The notes under the pieces are model-generated. The model saw only the letters and a program-made list of their open reading frames with translations. It was not told the DNA's origin and did not search any database. Made by a program: the position numbers and the translations under genes. From Streptomyces sp. ISL-87 (GTDB taxonomy: Bacteria > Actinomycetota > Actinomycetes > Streptomycetales > Streptomycetaceae), in NCBI RefSeq assembly GCF_018614095.1, contig NZ_JAGGOY010000043.1:70286-134285 (forward strand): a stretch of DNA of 64,000 nucleotides. Reading direction: 5' to 3'. This document shows positions 56,479 to 64,000 of the stretch, in pieces. Numbering within the stretch: the stretch's first letter is position 1; the number at the start of each line of letters is the position of its first letter.

Positions 56479-57309
56479 ATGAACGCGGACACTGCTGCCG
56501 CCCGCAAGGCGGGGCCCACCCGGATCAGTTTCATCTTCCTCGGCTTCATAGCCACATCCCTCGGTGGCGGCTGGGCACTCTGGTCCGGCCCCACCTCCTG
56601 GCCCACAGGCTTGATCGCGTTTGTCTTCGTCACTGCCGTCTGGCTGGTCAGCCTGTGCCTTCACGAGTTCTCCCACGAGGGGACAGCGACCCTCATTGAG
56701 AACAAAGCCCCAGGCGAGGGGCTCGGAAGAGGGCTAACTCGTCCGTACCTAAGCCCGCTCAAGTACACGCACGCGCTGCTCAGCATCATCCTGCCGGTGC
56801 TCTTCGTGATCATGGGCGGCCTGGGCCTGCCCGGCGGCGCGGTGTACATCGAGCGCGGCCGGATCCAGGGCCGCTGGAAGCACAGCCTCATCTCGGCGGC
56901 CGGCCCGCTGACCAATGTGGCCTTCGCGGTCGTGTGCACCGCCCCGTTCTGGCTGGACGCCCTGGAGGGGGTGCCACTGGCGTTCCGCTTCGCGCTGGCC
57001 TTCCTCGCCCTGCTCCAGGTCTCGGCCGCGATCCTGAACTTCCTGCCGGTGCCGGGGCTGGACGGCTACGGGGTCATCGAGCCCTGGCTGTCTCACCGGG
57101 TGCGCCGCGAGGTGGCACCGCTGGCGCCCTTCGGGCTGATCGCCGTGTTCGCGCTGCTGTGGATCCCGGAGGTCAACCAGTTCTTCTTCGGCGTGGTGGA
57201 CGGCCTGCTGTCCGCGCTGGGCGTGACCGACCTGGAGACGTACTGCGGCTACGACCTGTACCGGTTCTGGCGGGAAGCCGACGGCCTCTGCACCGCCCCC
57301 CAGTCCTGA
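56479..57309 (+). CDS. Chimeric M50 metalloprotease (phage N-terminus, host C-terminus)
   Basis: 276 residues. Residues 1-92 are phage DNA: a membrane segment, SLCLHEFSHEG (HExxH zinc site), then a diverged loop to RPYLSPL. From residue 93 the host sequence continues with KYTHALLSIILPVLFVIMG, SLISAAGPLTNVAFAV and NFLPVPGLDGYGV, the third metal-ligand region of site-2 proteases. The start has no ribosome-binding site but a -10-like TAGAGT 6 bases before the ATG, the same leaderless layout as the host copy at 800. It should be an intact membrane-embedded protease. Confidence 0.85.
   Translation: MNADTAAARKAGPTRISFIFLGFIATSLGGGWALWSGPTSWPTGLIAFVFVTAVWLVSLCLHEFSHEGTATLIENKAPGEGLGRGLTRPYLSPLKYTHALLSIILPVLFVIMGGLGLPGGAVYIERGRIQGRWKHSLISAAGPLTNVAFAVVCTAPFWLDALEGVPLAFRFALAFLALLQVSAAILNFLPVPGLDGYGVIEPWLSHRVRREVAPLAPFGLIAVFALLWIPEVNQFFFGVVDGLLSALGVTDLETYCGYDLYRFWREADGLCTAPQS
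56730..56785 (+). other. attR: attR (right attachment junction)
   Basis: Phage arm GTCCGTACCTAAG on the left, core CC at 56755-56756, host arm GCTCAAGTACACGCACG on the right. With attL it reconstructs an uninterrupted M50 frame (…LNPLKYTHALL) as attB. Confidence 0.8.
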
Positions 57310-57330
57310 TCGGGACGGGTCAGGGCCGGA

Positions 57331-57525
57331 TCAGCCCTCGGTGCGGGCGGTGGCGGCGGCCTTCTCCGCCTTCGCCTTGCGCAGGTAGTACCAGGCCATG
57401 TTGGACGTGACCCCCGCCAGCAGCACCCACACGATGCCGAGGAAGCTGCCCTCCACGAAGGAGACCACGGCCGCGGCCACGGCAAGGGCGCAGACGACGA
57501 CGGCGAACACGGCAAGGCGGGGCAT
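57331..57525 (-). CDS. Small membrane protein, 64 aa
   Basis: Two membrane segments (VFAVVVCALAVAAAVVSF; GIVWVLLAGVTSNMAWYYL) and a basic tail. Convergent with the M50 gene. Unknown function, common in Streptomyces. Confidence 0.7.
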   Translation of the reverse strand: MPRLAVFAVVVCALAVAAAVVSFVEGSFLGIVWVLLAGVTSNMAWYYLRKAKAEKAAATARTEG

Positions 57526-57777
57526 GGGAACAGCTCCTCGGTGACACTGAGCGGGCGAGCCCCTCCAGTGTCCCCCATCCGCCCTCAGCGCCGATGCGAG
57601 CCCCGCCGGGCAGGCTCCAGAGGCCACATCCGGCCGAATCTCGGCTTTGTCCGATCTTCGAGCCGGAAGACGGCTACGGTGCGCACGCGCGCGCCGTGTC
57701 TGTCGCGCGACAGATCGACAGCCCGGCCCCCTGCTCGGTCCCCGACCCAGGTGTCGGGCGAGTGGGGGGGGGAACAC

Positions 57778-58110
57778 ATGCAGGAGATCTCAAAGGGCGC
57801 GAACGTCAGCCTGACCGCCCTCGGCGGCGAAGACGCCGGTTCGGTCCTCGTCAGCCTCAGCTGGAGCAGCGCCTCGGGCGCCGGCGATGCCGATGTCTCC
57901 GTCCTGCTCCTGGACGAGAACGCGGCGTGGTGGCGCGCCTGGGCGCCGTCGAGGGACGCCCGGGCCGCCGGGGCTGACGGCACGACGGTCCGGCCCGACG
58001 GCCCGACGGCCCGACGGTCCCGCCCGGCCCCAGCTGAGCCGGGCCGGGCCTGGGCCGTCGGGCCGGGGGCTCAGACGTCCGTGACGCGCAGGCCCGCGTG
58101 GGCCTTGTAG
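57778..58110 (+). pseudogene. TerD-domain protein, truncated
   Basis: The first 50 residues match TerD stress proteins (EISKGANVSLTALGGEDAG, SLSWSSASGAGDADVSVLLL), then the sequence becomes Arg/Pro-rich and overlaps the end of the converging reductase gene. The calcium-binding remainder of the domain is missing, so it is probably a decayed gene. The tail from about 57925 is low-complexity. Confidence 0.6.
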
Positions 58111-58781
58111 CGGCGGTTCGTCGAGATCAGGTTGGCCACCAGGGATTCGACCTGGTGGGCATTGCGCAGGCGGCCCGCGAAGACTCCGCGCATGCCCGGG
58201 ATGCGGGCGGCGAGGGCCTGGACGATGTCGGTGTCCGCGCGGACCTCGCCGAGGACCATCACGTCGGTGTCGATCTCCTCGATCGACTCGTCCTGGAGCA
58301 GGACCGCCGACAGGTGGTGGAAGGCCGCGGTGACACGGGAGTCCGGCAGCAGGGCCGCGGCCTGCTGCGCCGCACTGCCCTCTTCGACCTGAAGGGCGTA
58401 CGCGCCCTGCTTGTCGAAGCCGAGCGGGTTGACGCAGTCCACCACGAGCTTGCCCGCCAGGTCCTCGCGCAGCGCTTCGAGGGTCTTGGCGTGACCCTCC
58501 CACGGCACCGCGATGATCACGATGTCGCTGCGGCGCGCGCACTCGGCGTTGTCGGCGCCCTCCACCCCGAGGCCCAGCTCCTCCGCGGCGGTCCGCGCGC
58601 GGTCGGCGGCGCGGGAGCCGATGATCACCTTCTGGCCGGCCCGGGCAAGCCGGTAGGCGAGACCCCGGCCCTGGTCGCCGGTGCCGCCGAGGACGCCGAC
58701 GACGAGGCCGGAGACATCCGGCAGGTCCCACGGGTCCTTGGCCGGCGGCTTCTGCGTCTGCGTGCTGTCTGTGGAAGTCAT
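58071..58781 (-). CDS. fno: NADPH:coenzyme F420 oxidoreductase
   Basis: 236 residues from ATG 58781. The Rossmann motif VVGVLGGTGDQGRGLAYRLA, then VIIGSRAADRARTAAEEL and the strand DIVIIAVPWEGH, VDCVNPLGF. It transfers hydride between NADP and F420, supplying reduced F420. Typical length. The product of an upstream in-frame extension is not conserved. Confidence 0.88.
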   Translation of the reverse strand: MTSTDSTQTQKPPAKDPWDLPDVSGLVVGVLGGTGDQGRGLAYRLARAGQKVIIGSRAADRARTAAEELGLGVEGADNAECARRSDIVIIAVPWEGHAKTLEALREDLAGKLVVDCVNPLGFDKQGAYALQVEEGSAAQQAAALLPDSRVTAAFHHLSAVLLQDESIEEIDTDVMVLGEVRADTDIVQALAARIPGMRGVFAGRLRNAHQVESLVANLISTNRRYKAHAGLRVTDV

Positions 58782-58888
58782 GGGGGCGAGCGTACTGCCG
58801 AGTACGTGCCATTCGAATGGATGGGCCGGATGGATGAGGGCCGGGCAACCGCTCCTGTGGGCCCTTTCCATCGGGCAGGATGCCGTTC

Positions 58889-59536
58889 ATGGATGCCGTG
58901 AGAGTCGCACTGCTCCGCGAGGTGCTCGCCGGTACGCAGTGGCCGGCCGCCGCCCGTCGCTTCGCCGGCTCGCTGCGCCGCTCCGTCGTGCCGGCCGGCG
59001 GGAATCTGCTGCTGGTGGGGACCGAGCAGTACGAGCCCTGGCATCTGGCGGCGCACCTGGTGGACGAGGCCGCCTGGTCGGGCCTGCCGGAGCTGGCCCC
59101 CACGCTCGTACGCCACCACGTGCGGGCCGGGGAGCCGCCGCACCTCTCGGTGGGGCTGAGCAGGCTGGAGGCGGTCCGGCGCGGGCACACCCTGCTGGTG
59201 GTGGCCCCGGAGCGGCCCGGCGCGGGGCTGCTGGAGCGGGTCCACGACGCCCGGCGCGCGGGGGCGACCGTACTGGCCCTGGACGGTGGGGACCCGGATC
59301 TGGGCACGCTCGCCCACGAGGCGCTTTCGGTGCCGGGGCCGGGATCGCGATCGGGATCGGGATCGGGATCGGTGCCGGACAGCGGCGCCGAACTGGACCT
59401 GGACACCATGCAGCACCTGGTCAGCGCGGCGGCCGGGGAGAACAGCCTGCCGGCGCAGCGCGGGCCGCGCAGGTTCCGGGACCGGCTGGCACGGCTGGCC
59501 GATCAGCTGACCGCGCCCCCGCCCAGCCGCTGGTAG
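58889..59536 (+). CDS. Hypothetical protein, 215 aa
   Basis: Conserved-looking Streptomyces protein with NLLLVGTEQYEPWHLAAHL and LLVVAPERPGAGLLERVHDA, a Rossmann-like alternation. A short GSGSGS repeat comes from a tandem GATCGG DNA repeat at 59341-59371. ATG 58880 is an alternative start. Function unknown. Confidence 0.65.
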   Translation: MDAVRVALLREVLAGTQWPAAARRFAGSLRRSVVPAGGNLLLVGTEQYEPWHLAAHLVDEAAWSGLPELAPTLVRHHVRAGEPPHLSVGLSRLEAVRRGHTLLVVAPERPGAGLLERVHDARRAGATVLALDGGDPDLGTLAHEALSVPGPGSRSGSGSGSVPDSGAELDLDTMQHLVSAAAGENSLPAQRGPRRFRDRLARLADQLTAPPPSRW

Positions 59537-59582
59537 GACAGGACCGGGAGGAGCCAGGCCGGGCCGGGCCGGGCCGGGGTGG

Positions 59583-59819
59583 CTAAGGCGTAGTGCCCTC
59601 GTCCGTCTCCCGGGACTTGTCGTTCCACTTGGGGTCGTTCTGCCATTCGAGGTTCCGCTCCTCGGCGGTCTCCATGGCGTGGCCCGCCTCCTCGCGGGTG
59701 GAGTAGGGGCCGAAGCGGTCCTTGGCCGGGCACTCCGGGCCTTCCTCGACCTTCCTGTGGACCAGGCAGTAGTACCACTCGCCGGGCTTGCCCACCTGAC
59801 GCTTCTTGAACAGGGCCAT
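59583..59819 (-). CDS. Hypothetical protein, 78 aa
   Basis: MALFKKRQVGKPGEWYYCLV, then YSTREEAGHAMETAEERN: a family often seen in Streptomyces (SPOR-like or CHAD-independent small protein); function unknown. Confidence 0.7.
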   Translation of the reverse strand: MALFKKRQVGKPGEWYYCLVHRKVEEGPECPAKDRFGPYSTREEAGHAMETAEERNLEWQNDPKWNDKSRETDEGTTP

Positions 59820-59891
59820 CGTCTTCGGGCTCCTCTCGTTACCGCTCTCTGCCGCCATGCTGCCCCATCGCCGCTGGATACACTCGCATGC

Positions 59892-60749
59892 ATGTCTGGC
59901 CAGTCGCTGCTCGTACCAGGCGAGCTTTCTCCCGCCCGTTCCGTTCCCGGAAACATCCGTCGGCCCGAGTACGTGGGCAAGCCCGCGCCCACTCCGTACA
60001 CCGGACCGGAGGTGCAGTCGGCCGAGACCATCGAGGCCATGCGCATCGCCGGCCGGATCGCCGCCCAGGCGATGGAAGAGGCCGCCAAGCTCATCGCCCC
60101 GGGGGTGACCACCGACGAGCTGGACCGGGTCGCGCACGAGTACATGTGCGACCACGGCGCCTACCCCTCGACACTGGGCTACCGGGGTTTCCCAAAGTCC
60201 CTGTGCTCCTCGGTCAACGAGGTCATCTGTCACGGCATCCCCGACTCGACCGTCCTGCGGGACGGCGACATCGTGAACCTCGACGTGACCGCGTACATCG
60301 GCGGAGTGCACGGCGACAACAACGCCACCTACCTGTGCGGTGAGGTGGACGAGGAGTCGCGGCTGCTGGTGGAGCGCACCCGCGAGTCCCTGAACCGGGC
60401 CATCAAGGCGGTCAAGCCGGGCCGCCAGATCAACATCATCGGCCGGGTCATCGAGTCGTACGCGAAGCGCTTCGGCTACGGCGTGGTCCGGGACTTCACC
60501 GGCCACGGCATCAACTCGTCCTTCCACTCCGGCCTGATCATCCCGCACTACGACAGCCCGCACGCCACCACCACCATCGAGCCCGGTATGACCTTCACGA
60601 TCGAGCCGATGCTGACGCTGGGCACCCACGAGTACGACATGTGGGGCGACGGCTGGACCGTCGTCACGAAGGACCGCAGGCGCACCGCGCAGTTCGAGCA
60701 CACGCTGGTGGTGACGGACAGCGGGGCGGAGATCCTCACGCTGCCGTAG
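59892..60749 (+). CDS. map: Methionine aminopeptidase, type I
   Basis: 285 residues from ATG 59892. The N-terminal extension (RRPEYVGKPAPTPYTGPEV) is the SH3-binding type seen in actinobacterial MapB. Metal ligands: GDIVNLDVTAY, GVHGDNNATY, FTGHGINSSFH, TIEPMLT and QFEHTLVVT. It removes initiator Met. Confidence 0.95.
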   Translation: MSGQSLLVPGELSPARSVPGNIRRPEYVGKPAPTPYTGPEVQSAETIEAMRIAGRIAAQAMEEAAKLIAPGVTTDELDRVAHEYMCDHGAYPSTLGYRGFPKSLCSSVNEVICHGIPDSTVLRDGDIVNLDVTAYIGGVHGDNNATYLCGEVDEESRLLVERTRESLNRAIKAVKPGRQINIIGRVIESYAKRFGYGVVRDFTGHGINSSFHSGLIIPHYDSPHATTTIEPGMTFTIEPMLTLGTHEYDMWGDGWTVVTKDRRRTAQFEHTLVVTDSGAEILTLP

Positions 60750-60797
60750 GCGCGGCCGCCGGAGGTTTTACCGACAGGACGTCGGGAAGACATTGAT

Positions 60798-60811
60798 TTA
60801 GGTAAGCCTAA
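60798..60811. promoter_or_regulatory. Iron box (DmdR/IdeR-type)
   Basis: TTAGGTAAGCCTAA, a palindrome close to the IdeR/DmdR consensus, 65 bases before the heme oxygenase start. Predicts repression by iron. Confidence 0.85.
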
Positions 60812-60875
60812 GTAGCAGGATCGGGTGTGGCGGAACTGCCGCCACGCCTGGTCCGCCTTCCCAGGAGGTCCTGTC

Positions 60876-61523
60876 TTGGACGCCTTCTCCACGGTCATCC
60901 GTGTCGCGTCGCACGAACAGCACACCGAGGCGGAAACCTCGACCTTCATGAGCGACCTGCTCGGCGGCCGGCTGGAAGTGGACGCCTACGCCCGCTACAC
61001 CGAGCAGCTGTGGTTCGTGTACCGGGCCCTGGAGGATGCGGCCGAGTCCCTCAAGGACGACCCGGTGGCCGGGCCCTTCATCCGGCCCGAACTGATGCGG
61101 GTGGCCGAAATCGAGCGCGACCTGGCCCATCTGCGAGGCCCGCGGTGGCGCGAGACGCTGGTGGCACTGCCGTCCACCGACGCGTACGCGGCGCGTGTGG
61201 CCGCCTGCGCGGCCACCTGGCCGGGCGGGTACGTCGCCCACCACTACACCCGCTACCTGGGCGACCTCTCCGGCGGCCAGATCATCCGCGACAAGGCGGA
61301 GCGGACGTGGGGCTTCGAGCGCAAGGGCGACGGCGTCCGCTTCTACGTCTTCGCGGACATCTCCAACCCGGCGGCCTTCAAGCGGACCTACCGCGAGCTG
61401 CTGGACGCGATCGCCGCGGACGACCTGGAGAAGCAGCGCATCATCGACGAGTGCAAGCGCGCCTTCGACTTCAACGGCGCGGTCTTCCGCGAGCTGGGAG
61501 AGCAGTTCCCGCTGAGTGCGTAG
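60876..61523 (+). CDS. hmuO: Heme oxygenase
   Basis: 215 residues from TTG 60876 (AGGAGG upstream). The proximal His is in RVASHEQHTEAE and the conserved region YTRYLGDLSGGQIIRDKAE is complete. It opens heme to biliverdin, releasing iron. The upstream iron box supports a role in iron acquisition. Confidence 0.92.
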   Translation: MDAFSTVIRVASHEQHTEAETSTFMSDLLGGRLEVDAYARYTEQLWFVYRALEDAAESLKDDPVAGPFIRPELMRVAEIERDLAHLRGPRWRETLVALPSTDAYAARVAACAATWPGGYVAHHYTRYLGDLSGGQIIRDKAERTWGFERKGDGVRFYVFADISNPAAFKRTYRELLDAIAADDLEKQRIIDECKRAFDFNGAVFRELGEQFPLSA

Positions 61524-61553
61524 CGCCCCCGGCGGGGCCGGGCCGGTGCTGGG

Positions 61554-61895
61554 TCAGTCCCCCTGGACCAGCCAGACGGCGATGGCGATGGCGATCAGGA
61601 CGACCTCGGCCGCTTTGGCGTAGAAGAGGGCGGCCGTGCAGCCGAGGCCGCCCAGCACGATGCGGTTCGTCCACTGCTGCCGCGTCCGCGGGCGGCGCCA
61701 CGTGGCGGCCACCATGCCGAGCGGGATCAGGTACGGGACGGAGAGCCAGAACGGCGCGTCGGGCAGGTACGAGGACGAGTAGCCGAGGCCCCCGGCCAGC
61801 AGGGCCAGCGCCGTGAAGAGCGCGGGCACCAGCAGCCACTGCTGCGGCTGGGTGTCGGCGGGGCGCGGGCCGGTCGGCGCGGTCATCGTGTTCAT
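61554..61895 (-). CDS. Membrane protein, 113 aa
   Basis: Three to four hydrophobic helices (LVPALFTALALLAGGLGY; WLSVPYLIPLGMVAATW; VVLIAIAIAVWLVQ). Convergent with hmuO. Unknown. Confidence 0.7.
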   Translation of the reverse strand: MNTMTAPTGPRPADTQPQQWLLVPALFTALALLAGGLGYSSSYLPDAPFWLSVPYLIPLGMVAATWRRPRTRQQWTNRIVLGGLGCTAALFYAKAAEVVLIAIAIAVWLVQGD

Positions 61896-61965
61896 GGCTC
61901 TATTCCACCGCCGAACCCGGCGCCGCCCGAAGGGTGCGCGTACTCAACTCACGCGGCGCACGTAC

Positions 61966-62628
61966 TCAGTTCCCGCTGGGCGGCGCGAAGCGGACCCGGC
62001 CGCCGATCTCGATCGTGCCGTCCGGACTGGGGGCGGTGAGGATCTGGGAGCCGGCGCCCTGGGTGATGTTGAGGGCGCGGTTCAGCTCGGCCGTGAGCAG
62101 GAGGGCCGCCGAGCCGGTGGCCTCGTCCTCGACGATCACCCCGTCGGGGCGGCGCGGGAAGCCGCGGGCCCTGATCCGGCCCGCGGTCTCGTCCTCCCAG
62201 GCCCAGGCGTACAGCCAGCCCTCGCCCGGCGGCGGGGCGGGCAGCGCCTCGACCTCGGCGGCGCTCGCGTACTGCTCGGTGCGCTTGCCCTCGACCCACT
62301 CGGGGCGGGCGGTGATCCAGGTGAACTCCCCGTCGTCACGGGCCCATACGGATCCCGCGGGCGGCTGAAGCTCCTCGATGTCCAGCAGCCAGGCGACCCC
62401 GACCAGCGGGTGCCCCGCGAAGGACATCCGCGTGCCGGGGGTGCGGATGTCGACGACCCCGCGCTCGGGGTCGTCGACGAACACCGTCTCGCTGTATCCG
62501 AGTTCGGCGGCCAGCGCCTGACGGGCGGCGTCGTCGGGGCAGGTCCTGCCGTCGCGGACGACTCCGAGCAGGTTGCCGTACCGGCCGTCACCCGCGCAGA
62601 AGACCTTGAGTACGTCGAGATCGTTCAC
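61966..62628 (-). CDS. PhzF-family isomerase-like protein
   Basis: 220 residues from GTG 62628. VLKVFCAGDGRYGNLLGVV is the PhzF N-terminus, ELGYSETVFVDDP follows, and RMSFAGHPLVGVAWLL is the central motif. DEATGSAALLLTAEL is the conserved C-terminal element. Shorter than the usual 260-300 residues. Confidence 0.85.
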   Translation of the reverse strand: MNDLDVLKVFCAGDGRYGNLLGVVRDGRTCPDDAARQALAAELGYSETVFVDDPERGVVDIRTPGTRMSFAGHPLVGVAWLLDIEELQPPAGSVWARDDGEFTWITARPEWVEGKRTEQYASAAEVEALPAPPPGEGWLYAWAWEDETAGRIRARGFPRRPDGVIVEDEATGSAALLLTAELNRALNITQGAGSQILTAPSPDGTIEIGGRVRFAPPSGN

Positions 62629-62654
62629 CCGGGAATTGAAACACGGAAGGCAGT

Positions 62655-63080
62655 TCAGTTCCGGGTCGTACGCCACCTGCGCCCGAGGCCGACGGCGCCC
62701 GCACCGGCCGCGATCACCGCGCCGGAGGCGGCGAGCAGGGGGCCGGCGGGGATCCCGGCGCCGGTGGAGGCCAGGGCTCCGCCGACGCCGGCGCCGCCCG
62801 CGGTGCCGCCGGTGGTGGTTGCAGTGGTCGGAACGCGCTGCTGAGCCGGGTCTACCGGCAGCCGTGGAGGTGCTCCCGCACCCCCGCACGGGGGCCCCGC
62901 TGGTGCTTCCGGTCCGCGGCGAGCCCGACGGCACGGGCGGAGGGGGTCATTCCACCGTACGGAACAGTCACCTGGACTTGACCAGCCCTTGACCTTCTCG
63001 TGGGGGTTCCATGAGGGGTCCGTGACGGCGCCGTATCCGGTTGCCGCGGGTGTGCGCTGAATCACTGGACGGGCGGGCAT
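62655..63080 (-). pseudogene. LAxTG sortase-anchored protein, 3' remnant or poorly defined start
   Basis: Only the C-terminus is convincing: GGALASTGAG (sortase motif), a hydrophobic stretch (GPLLAASGAVIAAGAGAV) and RRWR, the chaplin/LAETG type. The upstream part of the frame is Pro/Arg-rich without clear coding character, so the gene may be truncated or frameshifted. Confidence 0.45.
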
Positions 63081-63098
63081 GGGTGAGGTAAGCCTCGG

Positions 63099-63119
63099 TT
63101 AAGTTAGGTCCGCCTCACC
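63099..63119. promoter_or_regulatory. Iron box upstream of efeO
   Basis: TTAAGTTAGGTCCGCCTCACC, preceded by GAGGTAAGCCTC; matches the half-site TTAGGT of IdeR/DmdR boxes. 50 bases before the efeO start. Confidence 0.65.
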
Positions 63120-63168
63120 GGCCTCCCCCTCTGGGGCGGCACCCACGTCCGACGCCCAGGAGCCCCGT

Positions 63169-64000
63169 ATGCGCCCCGCCCGCCTCACCGTCCTCACCGC
63201 GGCAGCCGTCGTGGCCGCGCTCACCGCCGTCACCGGCTGCGCCGAGAAGAGCGACGCCGGCAGCAACGGCACGATCAACGTGGCGGCCACCGACACGGCC
63301 TGCGAGGTCTCCAAGAAGGAGTTCCCGGCCGGCAAGGCGACCATCGAGGTCGAGAACAAGGGTTCCAAGGTCACCGAGGTCTACGTCCTCTTCCCGGACG
63401 GCCGCATCGTCGCCGAGCGCGAGAACATCGGCCCCGGCACCAAGGCCTCCATCACCGCCGAGATCAAGGCGGGCGACTACGAGATCGCCTGTAAGCCCGG
63501 CATGAAGGGCGACGGCATCAAGCAGCAGGTCAAGGCCACCGGCACGGGCACCGTCGAGAAGCGCAGCCCCGAGCTGGACGCCGCGGTCGCCGCGTACCGC
63601 CAGTACGTGGAGGCGCAGGCCGAGGAGACCCTCCCCAAGGCGCAGGCCTTCGCGGACGCGGTCAAGGCCGGCGACGTCGAGGCCTCCAAGAAGGCGTACG
63701 CCCCCTCGCGCATCGGCTGGGAGCGCACCGAGCCGGTCGCCGAGTCCTTCGGCGACATCGACCCGAAGGTGGACGTCCGCGAGGACGGCCTGGAGGCCGG
63801 GCAGGAGTGGACGGGCTGGCACAAGCTCGAGAAGGCGCTCTGGGTCGACAACACGATCGGCGACGCCGAGAAGAAGCTCGCCGACACCCTGATCGCCGAC
63901 CTCACCGACTGGAAGAAGAAGGTCGGGACGGCGGAGATCAACCCCGCCTCGATAGCGAACGGCGCCAAGGAGCTCCTGGACGAGGTCGCCACCGGCAAGG
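63169..64000 (+). CDS. efeO: EfeO-type iron uptake lipoprotein (partial, runs off the window)
   Basis: A lipoprotein signal (VVAALTAVTGC), an N-terminal cupredoxin-like domain (INVAATDTACEVSKKEF to GDYEIACKPGM), then the M75/imelysin domain (YRQYVEAQAEETLPKAQAF; GWERTEPVAESFGDID; WTGWHKLEKALW). The periplasmic-type component of the EfeUOB ferrous iron system. Iron box upstream. Confidence 0.9.
   Translation, partial: MRPARLTVLTAAAVVAALTAVTGCAEKSDAGSNGTINVAATDTACEVSKKEFPAGKATIEVENKGSKVTEVYVLFPDGRIVAERENIGPGTKASITAEIKAGDYEIACKPGMKGDGIKQQVKATGTGTVEKRSPELDAAVAAYRQYVEAQAEETLPKAQAFADAVKAGDVEASKKAYAPSRIGWERTEPVAESFGDIDPKVDVREDGLEAGQEWTGWHKLEKALWVDNTIGDAEKKLADTLIADLTDWKKKVGTAEINPASIANGAKELLDEVATGK

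Larger units (their letters stand above)
1046..56756 (+). mobile_element. Integrated siphovirus prophage of about 55.7 kb
   Basis: Bounded by attL and attR in a split M50 gene. Contents are a serine integrase at the left end, minus-strand early genes, an HTH regulator, an HNH endonuclease, tRNAs, the full head-tail-lysis gene order on the plus strand, and a minus-strand accessory right arm. The long tape measure gene (1507 codons) and the tail chaperone frameshift indicate a long non-contractile tail. Whether it can still be induced is doubtful because the large terminase frame is interrupted twice. The right end has plasmid-like genes, so a phage-plasmid mosaic origin is possible. Confidence 0.95.

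Noticed and set aside
59341..59371. Tandem GATCGG repeat
   Set aside because: A short in-frame repeat coding GSGSGS in a host gene; likely replication slippage, not a regulatory array.

Overview
The window is high-GC actinobacterial DNA, almost certainly Streptomyces: AfsR/SARP-type regulator, DUF397 and DUF5753 proteins, Lsr2, IdeR/DmdR-like iron boxes, many GTG starts and leaderless promoters. Host chromosome lies at about 1-1045 and 56757-64000. Between them sits one complete-looking integrated siphovirus prophage of about 55.7 kb (1046-56756).

The junctions can be read directly. A host M50 (site-2 protease-like) gene is cut. Its 5' part (800-1047) is followed by phage DNA and the large serine integrase. 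Its 3' part (from 56755) is fused in frame to a phage-encoded M50 N-terminus that carries its own HExxH motif. The inferred crossover dinucleotide is CC (1046-1047 and 56755-56756), at the exact centre of an inverted repeat formed when the two phage arms are joined. Integration therefore swaps N-termini and rebuilds a chimeric protease rather than destroying it.

Phage layout. (i) 1078-2607: integrase and terminator. (ii) 2740-13940, minus strand: replication and early genes (family A DNA polymerase, cytosine methyltransferase, sigma-like protein, metallophosphoesterase, split primase, endonuclease VII, DnaB/RecA-like ATPase, Cas4/RecB-like nuclease), ending in an HTH regulator next to a control region. 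(iii) 14405-15986, plus strand: HNH endonuclease and a cluster of tRNA genes, several with irregular anticodon arms, plus structured RNAs that are not plain tRNAs. (iv) 16011-35938, plus strand: packaging, head, tail and lysis genes in classical order, including a programmed -1 frameshift in the tail chaperones and a GDPD-domain tail protein. The large terminase gene is interrupted at both its Walker A and Walker B motifs. (v) 36034-47704, minus strand: two Lsr2-type proteins, a primase/helicase-associated protein, a group II intron spliced in frame within a small gene, and many small unknown genes separated by a family of hairpins sharing one loop sequence. (vi) 47705-49131: a long non-coding control region with repeated motifs, a leader peptide and an rRNA-leader-like element. 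(vii) 49132-56231: cargo and plasmid-like genes: a radical-SAM/SPASM protein with a 46-residue candidate RiPP precursor and a kinase-like partner, a tRNA with an enlarged anticodon loop, small regulators, DUF5753/DUF397, a DUF2637-type membrane protein and a winged-helix replication-like protein.

The right host flank (57331-64000) carries a NADPH:F420 reductase, methionine aminopeptidase, an iron-box-controlled heme oxygenase, a PhzF-family protein and the start of an EfeO-type iron transporter. All identifications come from reading the sequence and from remembered family features; no database search was possible.
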